A DNA stretch of 64,000 nt from Sequoia sempervirens (Eukaryota > Streptophyta > Pinopsida > Cupressales > Cupressaceae). Under the pieces are notes generated by a model. It saw nothing but the letters and a program-made list of their open reading frames with translations. It did no database searches and was not told the DNA's origin. Below, piece by piece: positions 22,600 to 33,437 of this stretch (its first letter is position 1; each line of letters starts with the position of its first letter). The stretch spans positions 161,270,635 through 161,334,634 of the forward strand of contig VDFB02047230.1 of NCBI GenBank assembly GCA_007258455.2, written 5' to 3'. The position numbers and the translations under genes are program-made.

Positions 22600-24254
22600 C
22601 TTGATAAAGCCAAGAGAAGTCCTACAAAACTCAAACTTCTCCCTAGGAACAATCTTCATCAAAGCATCCGTTGGGTTCAATTTGGTGTCAATATTTTTTA
22701 CCTACAACTTACCATCTTCAAGTGCATGCCTAATGAAATGATATCTCAACTCAATATTTTTTGTGTCATTATGAAAGGCAAAGTTCTTTGCCAAGTGAAT
22801 AACACTGTTGCTATCACAAAACAAAGGAGAAATATTTTGATTACATCACAATTCACCCAATAACCACTGTAGCCATATCATCTCCTTTGCTCCCTTAGTG
22901 AGAGCAATGTATTTAGCCTTAGTGGAAGAGAGTGCAACTATTTGTTGCAAATGTGAAATCCAACTACTTGCAGCCCCGACAAAAGTAAACACATACCCTG
23001 TTGTAGACCTCTGTTTTTCCAAGTCTTCAACCATATCAAAGTCAACATACCCCCATAGTTGAGTATCTTGTCCTCCAAAGTATAAAGCATAATCTGAAGT
23101 ACCTCTGAGATACCTGAAAATCCATTGAACCGCCTACCAATAAGGTTTTCCTGGATTGCTTTGAAATCTGTTCACAACTGCCACTGCTTGGACAATATTT
23201 GGACGAGTGCAAACCATGGCATACATAAGACTACCAACTGTAGATGAATAGAGAACATTTTGCATATGTGCAAGGTATTCTTCAGTGGTAGGACACATAG
23301 TTGATGACAACCTAAAGTGATCAGCCAAGGGAGTACAAGCAGATTTTGCATTTTGCATATTGAATTTGTGCAAGATTTTCTCAATATACATTGCTTGAGA
23401 CAATCTGATTTGTCTCTTTTGTCTGTCCCTAATTATTGTCATGCCAAGAATCCTCTTGGCTGCCCTTAGATCTTTCATAGTAAACCGCTGAGCTAAATAA
23501 TGTTTCAATTCCCTAACAACTCTTGTGTTGCTACCAGTGACTAACATATCATCAACATAAAGTAAAAGTATGAAAAACTCACCACTTGCAAGCCACTTAT
23601 AGTAGAGATACAGATCCAATTCACAGTGAATGAAATTGTGCTCGGCCATGAAGCTATCAAACTTATGATACCATTGTCTTGGGGCTTGCTTGAGCCCATA
23701 TAAACTGCGCTTCAGCTTGCAATATAAATGCTCTTGAACCTGCTGTACAAAACCTTCAGACTACTCCATATACAAATCCTCTTCAATATTTCCATGAAGA
23801 AATGTCGCTTTAACGCCAAGTTGCTCAAGCTCGAGATTCCAAACAGCTGGAATGCCCAAAACAATATGAATTGTTTGCATCTTCACAATTAGTGAAAAAA
23901 TTCATTAAAATCAATGCCTTTTTGTTGAGCAAAACCCTTCACAACCAATCTGGCTTATCGTTGATGACCACCATCTTCTTCTTTCAAACAATAGACCCAT
24001 TTATTTTTTAGAGGTTTGTGATTTGGTGGAAGGGGAGCCAAATCCCATGTATCATCTCTCAAAGACTTCATTTCTTCTTGCATTGTTGCCATCCATTGCA
24101 CCGGGTTTGCATCTTTGCAGGCCTGTTTAAATGTCATCGGCTCTGGCTGATCAAAAAATAAAAGTTCATAGCCATCAAGTTTAGACGGACGCCTCCTCTC
24201 CCGGTTAGATCTTCTCAATTGAGAACCTCGTTCTTTCTGCAAATTTGTTTCCAA
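22600..24254 (-). pseudogene. Copia reverse transcriptase and RNase H relic
   Basis: Reading down from 24254: a pre-RT part with QEEMKSLRDDTWDLAPLP and KNKWVYCLK, a damaged central RT with several shifts, then an open 171-codon stretch (23134-23649). That stretch has the intact catalytic YVDD at 23548-23559, GSNTRVVRELK and RILGMTIIRD. RNase H follows with RSTTGYVFTF (22846-23034), VALSSTKAKYIALT and, after a stop, HLAKNFAFH and YHFIRHALEDGKL. The lineage signatures fit Tork/Tnt1. The polymerase core residues survive, but stops at about 23131 and 22845 and frame changes in the middle prevent a functional protein. Confidence 0.9.
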
Positions 24255-24889
24255 ACTTAATCTTTTTAATTTATTTTAGACTCCTATATCTAATTGCAAA
24301 TCTCTCTGTTGTTGCAGACTGCTCTGTGTCTACACACTACCCTGTTCCTTGTTACTTAGCATACCCTGTCTCTGGATATGAGAATCTGACTGTGTAGTAG
24401 ATGACTGCGCAACAATTTGAGCATGAGTTGAAACAGACGAAGGCAGCGATGTGGAGTCTAAATGACTTGGTAGAGACACCGTTTGAATATTTCCAGGCTA
24501 TGCTAGAGCTAGAGGAGGCGGCACATTAAAAAAGAAAGGCTGCATCTCATCATGGAGGCTGGGCGCATTAAGAATTGGAGGATTGATTGAACATTAGAAG
24601 GCAGTGAACTAATTTCTGGCTGCGAATGAAAAAGAGGCAGTGCTAGGACAGTAGAAGGGTGTGATGCATTAAGTGGAGGCTGCTCATAGATAGAGGATGG
24701 ATTTAGGGAGAGCTTCGTGGAAGCCAACGTAGTAACTAAAGATGGCTGTGAACCAATATAAAGAGGGGCGCCAATTGTTGATGATGATTGTATAACTATA
24801 TTTGGAGGCTGTGTAACAATTATAGATAATGGCGGGGATGAAGTAGTTGGAGGCAGCGAACAAGCAATTGAAGGATGAATAATTGAAGG
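24255..24889 (-). pseudogene. Low-complexity Copia linker
   Basis: This lies between the integrase and RT relics on the minus strand. It is rich in Ser, Pro, Leu and Gln (for example SLNPSSIYEQPPLNASHPST) and shows recurrent GGAGGCTG-like words on the plus strand. This is the variable region between integrase and RT in Copia pol. Confidence 0.6.
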
Positions 24890-26060
24890 CTAAGAGCTTC
24901 TACTAGATGGCTGCAAAGAAATTATTAAATGCTGGGAAAATAAAACAGAGGTTTTGTGAGCAGTGCCATTCTCAAACAAATCAACCTCAATACATTTATT
25001 TGGAGAGGAGTTCTGTTTATGCAAATCTGGAAAAAAAAATTCGTTGAAGACGACATCCTGACTGTGAACAATCTTTTTGGCGACGAGATCCCACAGCCTG
25101 AAACCAAATTGATCTTCTCCATAACCAAGAAAAATACATCTCTTAGATTTCATATCCAACTTTGTCCTCTGCTCTTGGAATATGCACAAAGGCCTCACAA
25201 CCAAATACACGTAAATGATGAAAAGAGATTCTTTTTCCGAGCCATCTTTCCTCTGGAATATCAAAAGCTAATTGAGATGAAGGAGTTTGATTGATTAAAT
25301 AAACTATAGAATTACAAGCCTCCTTCCATAACTCTTTTCCCAATTCGACATTCGAGAGCATACAGCGAGCTCTCTCAAAAATCGTTCAATTTAGCCTCTC
25401 AGCTGCACCATTTGCCTAAAGGGTGAATGGAACCACTTTAATTCTGCTAATTCCATTATCTTCATAAAAATTCTCAAACTCCGAAGAGCAAAACTCTCCC
25501 CCATTATCTATTAGTAAGCATTTAATTTTTTGCCCAATCTGATTTTCAACAATAGCCTTAAAATCTTAAATTTTGAACACTTATGATTTTCTATTCAACA
25601 TATAAATCCAAACTTTGCGAGTGCAATCATCAAGAAAAGTAACAAAATAGTTTGCACCTCCAAAAGAGGTTACCTTAGTTGGACCAAAGACATCAGAATG
25701 CACAAACTCCAAAGGTGTAGTTTTCTTCTCATGACCAATCTTCACAAAGCTAACTCAACTCTGCTTGCCATAAAGGCAATGCTCACATAACTCCAAATCA
25801 ATTGATTTTAGGCTTGGAAGTTGATCCCTTTGAAGCATGACTTCAAATCCTCTTTTGCTCATATGTTTGAGCCTCTTATGCCAATGCTCTGAACCGCTGT
25901 CCACAACTGTCAATGCAGCTCTCATTTCATCATTGCACTCTAAAACATAAAGAGTTCCCAATTTTTTTCTGTTTGCAAGCACCATAACACCCTTGGTTAC
26001 TTTCCAATTATCTAATGAAAATTTCACATCACACCCATGAGCGTAAAGTTGGCTCACCAA
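24890..26060 (-). pseudogene. Copia integrase relic
   Basis: The zinc-binding part (25755-26060) has HWHKRLKHMS and CEHCLYGKQS, giving the HHCC set. The core follows with a first catalytic Asp block (FVHSDVFGP), then FLDDCTRKVW, LLIDNGGEF (second Asp) and a damaged NGAAERLN block holding the Glu. The later part, SFHHLRVFGCEAFVHIP (25143-25361), is a conserved step downstream of the core. Stops within the core and frame changes at about 25143 and 24890-25264 inactivate it. Confidence 0.88.
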
Positions 26061-26151
26061 AATTAAGTTTCATTTCAAAGTGGGAACATGGCGTACATCT
26101 CTCAAAATCCACTTATTTCCATTTTCAAGGGAAAAATCACATCACCTTTAC

Positions 26152-27127
26152 CTACAATTTCACATTCTTTATCATCTCCAAGAAACACTCTACCAAACAT
26201 GTACCTTCTTGATAATTAATGAAAGTAGTCTGAGATGGAGTAGCATGGAAAGAAGTACCGGAATTGAGCACCCAAGAATCTGTAGTCGTGTCACCAGTAG
26301 CCAAAACCAAAACACCATTGTCTACAACATTTACTTCATTCTTGCTTACCTTATCTTGGGCCTTTTTGTAATTCTGACAATTTCTCTTTGTGTGGCCCGA
26401 TTTGCAACAAAACCAACAAGCACCGTTTCTGCCTCTTGACTTCAATCTTGGTGCAGATTTCAACCTTCTCCTGTTATTGTTTTTGCCTCTTTCTTGACTC
26501 CTTCCTCTATTGTCAGTACTCACTGCAGTTAGAGAATCTCCAGACGAGGGCTCTTGATTTTTTCTTCTCGTGTCTTCACTAAGAAGTGTGGCTGCAACAT
26601 CATCAAATTTTAATTTTCTTTTGGCAGCCACCAAAGTGCTAACTGCCATCACCACTCCTTCCTAGCTATTTGGTAATGAACATAAAAAAAGAATTGCTTT
26701 GATTTCGTCATCTAAATTGATACCAATAGAAATCAACTGAGTTACCAAAGTATTGTATTCGTTGAGATGGTTTGACATAATTCCTCCTCCTTTTATTTTC
26801 AAATTATATAGTTTTTTCATAATGAATACCTATTGGATGCCGATGCAATCTCGTACATGTTGGAGAGTTTATCCCACAACTCTTTTGTCATTTTCTCCGC
26901 TAAAACATTAAATAACATATTGTTGGACAATAAAGAAAAATAGTTGCCCTCGCTTTCATATCCAAACTCTCCCAATCTTCGTCTGACATGAAACCCTTTC
27001 CCTTGGTTTTTCCAAACAACGCACGGAAGAGATCTTGCTTTATCAACAACGATTCCATTTGAACCTTCCACAGTCCGAAATTCTTCCCTAATAAATTCTC
27101 GATTTTCCATTTGTTTGCTTCATCCAT
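26152..27127 (-). pseudogene. Copia gag and protease relic
   Basis: Gag starts MDEANKWKIENLLGKNFGLW at 27127, close to the 5' LTR, and shifts frame after about 60 codons. The nucleocapsid zinc knuckle CWFCCKSGHTKRNC at 26377-26418 is intact (CX2CX4HX4C). The protease block reads DSWVLNSGTSFHATP; the catalytic Asp of the usual DSG is Asn (26263-26265). A basic, Arg/Lys-rich stretch precedes the zinc knuckle, as usual for RNA binding. Frameshifts in capsid and the missing protease Asp make it dead. Confidence 0.88.
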
Positions 27128-27212
27128 TCTTATGGAAATTCTTCACCGATTTCCAACCAGCTTCACCACTAAGCTGCTTTGCGAGCTTCTCAACCAGAGC
27201 TCTAATATCAAT

Positions 27213-27618
27213 TGTTGATTGAATAACAACACAAACATCACAAATATAAAAGATTGCAAAAAAATAAGACAAATGAAAAACCAGAACATACATACAGAGA
27301 ACACAATAATTTTATAGTGGTTCACCAAATTGACTACGTCCACTTTCAACAAGGACTATCATCTCTATATTATTATTCAAATAAGAACACAATACACTGT
27401 TGCAACATATATCTCACAATATATGAAATCATCCTACAGCCAGAATGCCATCCACGCAATGCCCAAAAGTTTAATAATAGTCAATGGCAGGTACCACCTC
27501 CAACATAGTGCTGAATATAGGCACCAACGTGGAGTGCAGGGCAGCAGACAGGGGAGTAAATGAATGTCAGGGCAGTCACACCACCGACAAGGATTGGGCT
27601 TTATACGTTACACCAACA
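27213..27618 (-). repeat. 5' LTR of minus-strand Copia
   Basis: On the minus strand it starts TGTTGGTGTAACG at 27618 and ends CAATCAACA at 27213, next to the primer-binding-like sequence. It is slightly longer than the 3' LTR. Confidence 0.9.
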
Positions 27619-28837
27619 CCTCCATCATCATTCCTTTGTTTTAAACTTGGGAAGAAAGAACTTGTATGTTAAAATTTTCTGCAATAAAGGGTGTGGAAAT
27701 GGAATGAGACTTCATCATGGAATGCACTGCTTACGAGGATATTCGTACTCAGCATGTTTTTGTCTCCGTCCCATAGACTATTTAGTCTCGTGAATGTCAT
27801 TAAAAAATTTCATTCATTTAAACATCCTTATTCCTACCTTCTCTCACTGCCTGCGCAGTCTTCATATTGGTTTTATCTCATTCTTAATACACTTTATGTT
27901 ACCTGCTCCCCTCTCCAACCTGCTCGACCCGTTTTATTTCTGCATTCAATCTTTTGTAATTTACATAGGGCGCAGCATATTTTTGTCTGCATAAAATCTT
28001 CATATTTCCTTTCCTTATGCCCAACCTTCCTCCTCACATTTCCTTCAATAATGCACATTATTTTCACTTGTTGTTGCCTGTAATTTGTTCCATCGACAAG
28101 CTATAGTACGTGGGTTTCAATTGAATTCTCCCCTAACTTCCTGCGTGAAATCTCTTTTATCATTACATCATACTTATGTTCTTTGCCTGGCGTTCCCTCT
28201 TTTCACTACCCCAATCTGCTTTCATCCCTTTCCCCACGTGGTCTACTCTAGATCTCAGTTGTCATTTTTATTTGTCTTCAAAATGGTGCCAACTCCTATA
28301 CTCTTCATGGCGCCTCTTCTCTTAGTCTCTCCGTAGCCTCCCTTCACTTCCACGACCACCAAATCTGCCCTGTCACCTCCCTTCGATTTCCTTTTTTGTT
28401 TTTCTGATTTAAACTCCTATTGACCATGACCTTTCCTCTTCTCTAAGAGAGATGTCCCCTTTAGCATTCGGTCTTTTCATTTCTCAATGGCGTTTACATG
28501 ATTCTAAGGCATTTTTGCCAACATTTTGTAATAAAATGTTGAGGACATGGGACTGAAATAATACATTTTGCATTTTATTTCAATTTGAAATTCCTATTCA
28601 CTGTCTGACACCCCTCATATTCATGATGTCCCCTCATATTCATGATGTCAAAGCCTGTACAATTCCTAAAATCAATCAATCTCATCCATCAAAATTGAAG
28701 ACGTGAATCGAAATATGACATTTTGTCAACTATTGATAACAATGTCGCCAACCACCTCTAAATTGACCATCAAAGCCAAATCGATCCGAGTGCTCTTGCA
28801 TCACATTTACTTCAATATGGTGAAGAATTTAATTTTA
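27619..28837. other. Unassigned DNA right of Copia element
   Basis: A pyrimidine-rich stretch (27690-28340) gives open frames of 130 and 83 codons with hydrophobic, Ser-rich translations. I judge these compositional: no domain is recognisable and they overlap in two frames. A perfect 19-bp tandem duplication (CCCCTCATATTCATGATGT) lies at 28611-28648. Confidence 0.4.
28611..28648. repeat. 19-bp perfect tandem repeat
   Basis: CCCCTCATATTCATGATGT occurs twice head to tail. Confidence 0.95.
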
Positions 28838-30665
28838 AGAAATGGGCATTATTTGTGAGTTGTCTTGACCAAGAGATTTTTAAATTTTAGAAATCCTCAA
28901 TTACAAAGAAGTTTAAGGATCACATAGATAACTTCTTGTTCATCATGTTCAACCAGTTTTTGTTTAGCAACATTTTGTTGGCCTACACAAATCAATTCTA
29001 TAACTTGAACCATGTATACACATTTGCGATAATCTTGTCCCAATAGACTCTAGTCATATGTAACTAAGGTTAATTTTTTCTCCCATGCACATACCTCATC
29101 TTGTAGTGTAGTTTGTTGACTTTTCGTGCTTGTACCACTCCTTGTAATAATTTACATAGACTTCTTTGGTAGATTCATATTGCGAACCTTTCAAATCATC
29201 TGCACTCCTTTTTTATTTGATACTATATTTTGAAGCAATATAACATAGTCCTACATTTTGCAATCACTGTCATACTAATCATAGAAGGGAACCTTTTCAC
29301 AATTGCAAGATGTGTGGCATAACTTTTTACAACGATAACATGTTACTAGGTAAGGTTGATCTCCATTTTGATTAATGTCACCACCACCTCCATGCCCATA
29401 TTGACTAGGTCCCCTTTACATTAATATAGTGAAGCCTTTAGCTTTAACAAGCAAACAATATTTTAATTTGTATCCATCAACATATTTAATTCATATACCT
29501 TGTACTTCTTTTTTCTTGTGGGTTATTATTTTACTATTTATTTAATGCCAAATCTTTACATTTTAACTTGTGACCTCTCTTTATCCATAATCACAAATTT
29601 ATTTTTAAATACAAGCTCATGTATTAATTTTACTCACTTCTCTAAATATAACAAGATGAAAATTATAATAAATAAAATTTATATTTTCAACAAAATTGAG
29701 TGGCCTTACTTATCTCACTAGTGTTGCTATGATTAAAGACAATCTCACTTTTCTAAAAGCAGCCTACTAATTTGTACAAGTTTATTTTCATTAATTAAAC
29801 TCTTATTAAAAAAGGTAACATATATTCTATATTCCAATGCTTCTAAAAAACAAGCTTAAAGCTATTCAAAACCATATCAGTCTGCTTTTAGAGTTTGCTC
29901 AGAAAATTGCTTGAAGGAATAATTTCGCTACATTGAAGGCAATTTCACAAACCTTTTTTTATGCTGGATTACTGTTAAACAGAGAACAATTAACATAATA
30001 TAGAACAGACAGGCAATGCACCATCCAACAGTTAATAGAAGAGTAAAACAAATTCAAAGACTTTATAGAGTTTAGTGGTTAATGCTCAACAATACCATGA
30101 ATCCATTTCTTAGTTGGATAAAATTATAATGTAATTATTTTGTCAGCACATTTCATGGAAGCAGCAAGTAATTATCAATGTTTCAAGTCTCAACTACTTT
30201 TGTCCAAATATTATATCTACTTTTGTCCAAATATTACAATATAATGGAGAACTAATCTTTGGTTTCTTTTGTCCGAACATTAAAATACAATGGAGAACTA
30301 ATCATTTGTTTTTTATGTTTTACATTAAAATACAAGGGAGAACTAATATTTTGTTTTTTTTGTTTTACATTAAAATACAATGAAGAACTAATCTTTTATT
30401 TCTTGTATTTTCTTTTGGATGTTTGTTGTGTATGATGTTTTAGTTATAAAATTTTGATAAGATTTTCATATTATTTTGATTTATTGAATAAGAATTCGAG
30501 AGATATGAAATTAGGGTGCATAGGTCTTTTATTCTATTTAAAGTTGAATTGTATTGTTTTGATTCTTTATAGTTTTTATCTCATATTTTTAGATTATGTT
30601 TATTGTAATATTTTTATTGTGTTTTAATAATTATATATTATGTAAATAAAGTTTTCATGATTCCT
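28838..30665 (-). repeat. D repeat copy 1 (gypsy gag relic)
   Basis: This copy of a gag-related repeat aligns with 31765-34800 (copy 2) and 37040-38620 (copy 3). On the minus strand it has a Gly/Asn linker (YGHGGGGDINQNGDQ) and an intact CX2CX4HX4C zinc knuckle (CYRCKKLCHTSCNC, 29299-29340). Then come a DYVILLQ block and an IITRSG motif, typical of the gag-to-protease junction in plant gypsy elements. Stops are frequent. The right part is noncoding. It preserves the empty state for both insertions found in copy 2. Confidence 0.7.
30244..30420. repeat. 45-bp minisatellite, four units
   Basis: ATGGAGAACTAATC or close variants start at 30244, 30290, 30335 and 30380, a spacing of 45-46 bp, each followed by a T-rich run and ACATTAAAATACA. 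The homologous site in D copy 2 (about 34490) has one unit, so the array expanded after the copies separated. Confidence 0.85.
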
Positions 30666-30689
30666 AAAATTACAATAATTTTAAAATTA

Positions 30690-31764
30690 CTTATAAAATG
30701 AAACTCTAAACTACGAAAATATTGAATTATATGAATAAAATTCAAAATACATAAACGTATACTTAAATAAATTAAAAAATGTGAAATCCATAATCAAAGT
30801 ATGCATTATAATTAATCAAAATAAAACATTAAAACACTTTATTTTATTTTTTTAATTTTTAATTAATTTTAATTTAAAAAGAAAAGAAAATTACCCTTAT
30901 GGGTTACTAAACACTTGCTATGAAAATGACAATTACTTGCTAGCACAAGGGAGCATGGAGGATTTCCCAAAATAGATATCTAAAATACTTGATATCCATT
31001 TTGTTGATAAGGGAAATATAACCCCACTAGTTGCAATTTTTCATTGTAGATTGGGACTTACAAAATGGATATCCATTCTAAATAAATGCATTTTTTCAAC
31101 ATTATCAATACTTGTTTTAACTTCTATCTCAACCCAAAAAAAAAGTCAACTATCCATTTCATGGTTTTGGCTAAGTATAGATACAATTTTTTGCCCATTA
31201 CAATTGTTTATCCCATCATGATCTCACACTCACTATATACCAATGCTCACTTTAATTACCTTAAGGGGTCATTGTAGTAGGCACCTTTTAATCTTCTACA
31301 TCATTAATATTGACACTACACCCTTCATTGGTGGGGACTTTGAAGCTACACAACACATTTATCTTCTTAAACTCCCTCTATGTAAGTTATCATGGAAGAA
31401 GTTGCACTAGTGGTACTTCCCCTAGAAACAAAATTGTAGGCTTAGTCCCTAATGCTTTCTAGTTACTAATGTGTGAATTTAATTAACATATTTTGTTTGA
31501 TCATTGAAGAGTTACTCCTTGATATTTCTAAGCAACTACTCAAGCCTTAGAGTGTGATTAGTGAAACTAAATTTGTGCATAAAGTTGACTTTAGTTGATC
31601 CTAGGAGATGATCTTGCAACACAATTCCTTTTTTTGTATTAAAGGAGTGCAAGGTCACCTAACGTAGTTGAAAATTTATGCACCTAAGTATTAAGCAAAC
31701 AATTTGATACAATCAAGTTGGGCATATGCCCATATTGACAAGGTCACCTTTACTTCAATATGGG
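30690..31764 (-). repeat. R1 repeat copy B with gag capsid relic
   Basis: This aligns with copies A and C. It carries the capsid-like segment (about 31440-31640, minus strand) but lacks the zinc-knuckle region: the sequence jumps from GGGCATATGCC to CCATATTGACAAGG. It holds the empty site for the retrocopy at 30796-30813 and runs into D copy 2 at about 31765. Confidence 0.75.
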
Positions 31765-31849
31765 TGAAGAATTTAATTTTAAGAAATGGGCATTATCTGT
31801 GAGTTGTCTTCTCCAAGAGATTTTTAAATTTTAGAACTCCTCCATTGCA

Positions 31850-32799
31850 GGGTGATCCCACAATAGTGGTTTACAATTTTTGGCTAAACTGGACACTTAA
31901 ATTATTATTTTTAACTAAATCTTCACATTCAGGCACCTATAACAGCTGAACCGTGAGGAATTTGAAGATGATGCAAACTAGAGTCTCGTCACATTTTGTC
32001 TGTAGATTCTAAAAAAAAAAATTTAAAAAAAATTGGAATCAGATTGCACTCCTTTTTCTATCTCCCACAAATTTTTTTTTTTTTAGAAAACAACATTTTA
32101 AAGTGACACCCTGCTTGTATAGCATAGCTTTTCATGAAGGATAAAATTCTAATTATTTACCGATTTAGATTTGTAACCTCACAGATATCTAGTGCTTCCA
32201 CTTGGTTGAATAGTTTTATTGAATATTTTTTCTTTTAATCAAGTTTGAGAGTCAAATAATTCTGATTCGAGACATAGTCGCGACCATATAACGCCATAAC
32301 TTTTTTTCTTACTCTCCGTTTTTATTTATTTTATTGGATCAAGGGACTTTATTATCACAAGTTGCACTCATATTTTTCGAATTTTTTTGATAATCTACTA
32401 TTTTTGCGGTGTGAACAAAGACCTTCATTTTTGATGAAAAACCTATGTTTAGTAAAACTAAAAAAACAAATACATAATAAAACTAAAACATATTAAAATT
32501 ATATTCGTTGGATAGCTCATTCTGAGGACTACCTGATTCCAATTGGGTTTGTGAAGACTCCTCCATTTTCATCCTCAACTCGAGCTTCGAAGCGTAAAAA
32601 ATTAGATTTTTTTGTGAATAAGGTCAAAAATCAAGGAAAAGGGGGGTTTGCTAGAACCAAGGGGGTTCTAGCAAACCCCAGGGGTTCTAGCGAACTAGGG
32701 TTCATTCGAATCCCTAAAACCAATTTTTTTGCCATGGGCTCATTTTTTCTCAGTTTTCCTTCCTCCATCAAATTGTAAACCACTATTGTGGCTTCACCC
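31850..32799. mobile_element. 950-bp TIR DNA transposon, non-autonomous
   Basis: The ends are inverted repeats of about 30 bp with two mismatches: GGGTGA, two variable bases, CCACAATAGTGG, then TTTACAATTT on each strand. Related copies at 28902-28905 and 37093-37096 lack the element and read TACA at the insertion point. The flanks here are TGCA on the left and TATA on the right, so a short 3-4 bp target duplication with later mutation fits. No transposase is readable. The superfamily is undetermined; the short target and GGG terminus allow a Harbinger-like origin. Confidence 0.85.
32643..32679. repeat. Perfect 16-bp hairpin in TIR element
   Basis: GGGGTTTGCTAGAACC (32643-32658) and its exact inverse (32664-32679) are separated by five bases. 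A related TTCTAGCGAACTAGGG follows. It lies about 120 bp from the right terminus. Confidence 0.95.
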
Positions 32800-33231
32800 T
32801 ATAAAGAAGTTTAAGGAGCACATAGCTAACTTCTTGCTCATCATGTTCAACTAGTTTTTGTTTAGCAACATTTTTTGATCTACACAAATTAATTTTGTAG
32901 CTTCCATGTATGCACATTGGTGATACTCTTGTCCCAATAGACTTTAGTCCTATGTAAATAGGGTTAATTTTTCCTTCCATGCACATACCTCATCTTGTAG
33001 TGTAGTCTATTGATCTTTCTTGCTTGCACGACTCCTTGTAATAATTTACATAGACTTCTTTGGTGGATTCAAATTGTGAACCTTTAAAATCATCTACACT
33101 CCCTTTTATTTGCCACTAGCTTTTGAAGCAATATAACATAGTCCTACATTTTGTGATAACATAGTCCTACATTTTGTACTTCTTTTTTCTTGTGGGTTAT
33201 TATTTTAATATTTATTTAATGCCAAATCTTT

Positions 33232-33437
33232 TTTTTTAAGAGGGGTAAACACTTTTGATCGGGAGTATTAAGAGGGGTAAACACTTTTGACTCAGAGCTA
33301 TTAACCAGTGAGGTCACAAATAGGGGACCTCATTCCCAATATAAATTCTCAACAATTATACCCCAATGGGGTTTGAACCTTGATGGCAAGAATAACAACA
33401 CAACAAGTTAACCATAACACCATGCCACTATTGGCTT
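33232..33437 (-). mobile_element. tRNA-derived SINE
   Basis: This insert of about 206 bp is read on the minus strand. Its 5' end holds a box-A-like TGGCATGGTGTTATGGTTAA, followed by a perfect box B, GGTTCAAACCC (33369-33379). It ends in an A run (the T run on the plus strand at 33229-33237). Direct repeats GCCAAATCTTT (33221-33231) and GTCAAATCTTT (33438-33448) flank it. D copy 1 has the unoccupied GCCAAATCTTT at 29547-29557. The 3' body holds a 32-bp tandem duplication (AGAGGGGTAAACACTTTTGA twice). It has no coding capacity, as expected for a SINE moved by LINE enzymes. Confidence 0.9.

Larger units (their letters stand above)
22128..27618 (-). mobile_element. Near full-length Copia (Tork/Tnt1-like) element
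   Basis: This minus-strand Copia element is about 5.5 kb long. Its 5' LTR is at 27213-27618 and its 3' LTR at 22128-22523; on its own strand each starts TGTTGGTGTAA and ends CAATCAACA. A primer-binding-like TTGATATTAGAGC follows the 5' LTR, and a purine run (GTTGGAGAT) precedes the 3' LTR. The flanks are CCTCT (22123-22127) and CCTCC (27619-27623), a 5-bp target duplication with one change. The domain order gag, protease, integrase, reverse transcriptase, RNase H is the Copia order. Multiple stops and frameshifts disable it. Confidence 0.93.

Noticed and set aside
27691..28336. Open frames of 130 and 83 codons as small membrane proteins
   Set aside because: Hydrophobic translation comes from pyrimidine-rich DNA, overlapping frames are equally open, and there is no conserved motif.
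33369..33435. Functional tRNA gene
   Set aside because: Boxes A and B are present but no full cloverleaf is seen, and an A tail and target duplications show a SINE.
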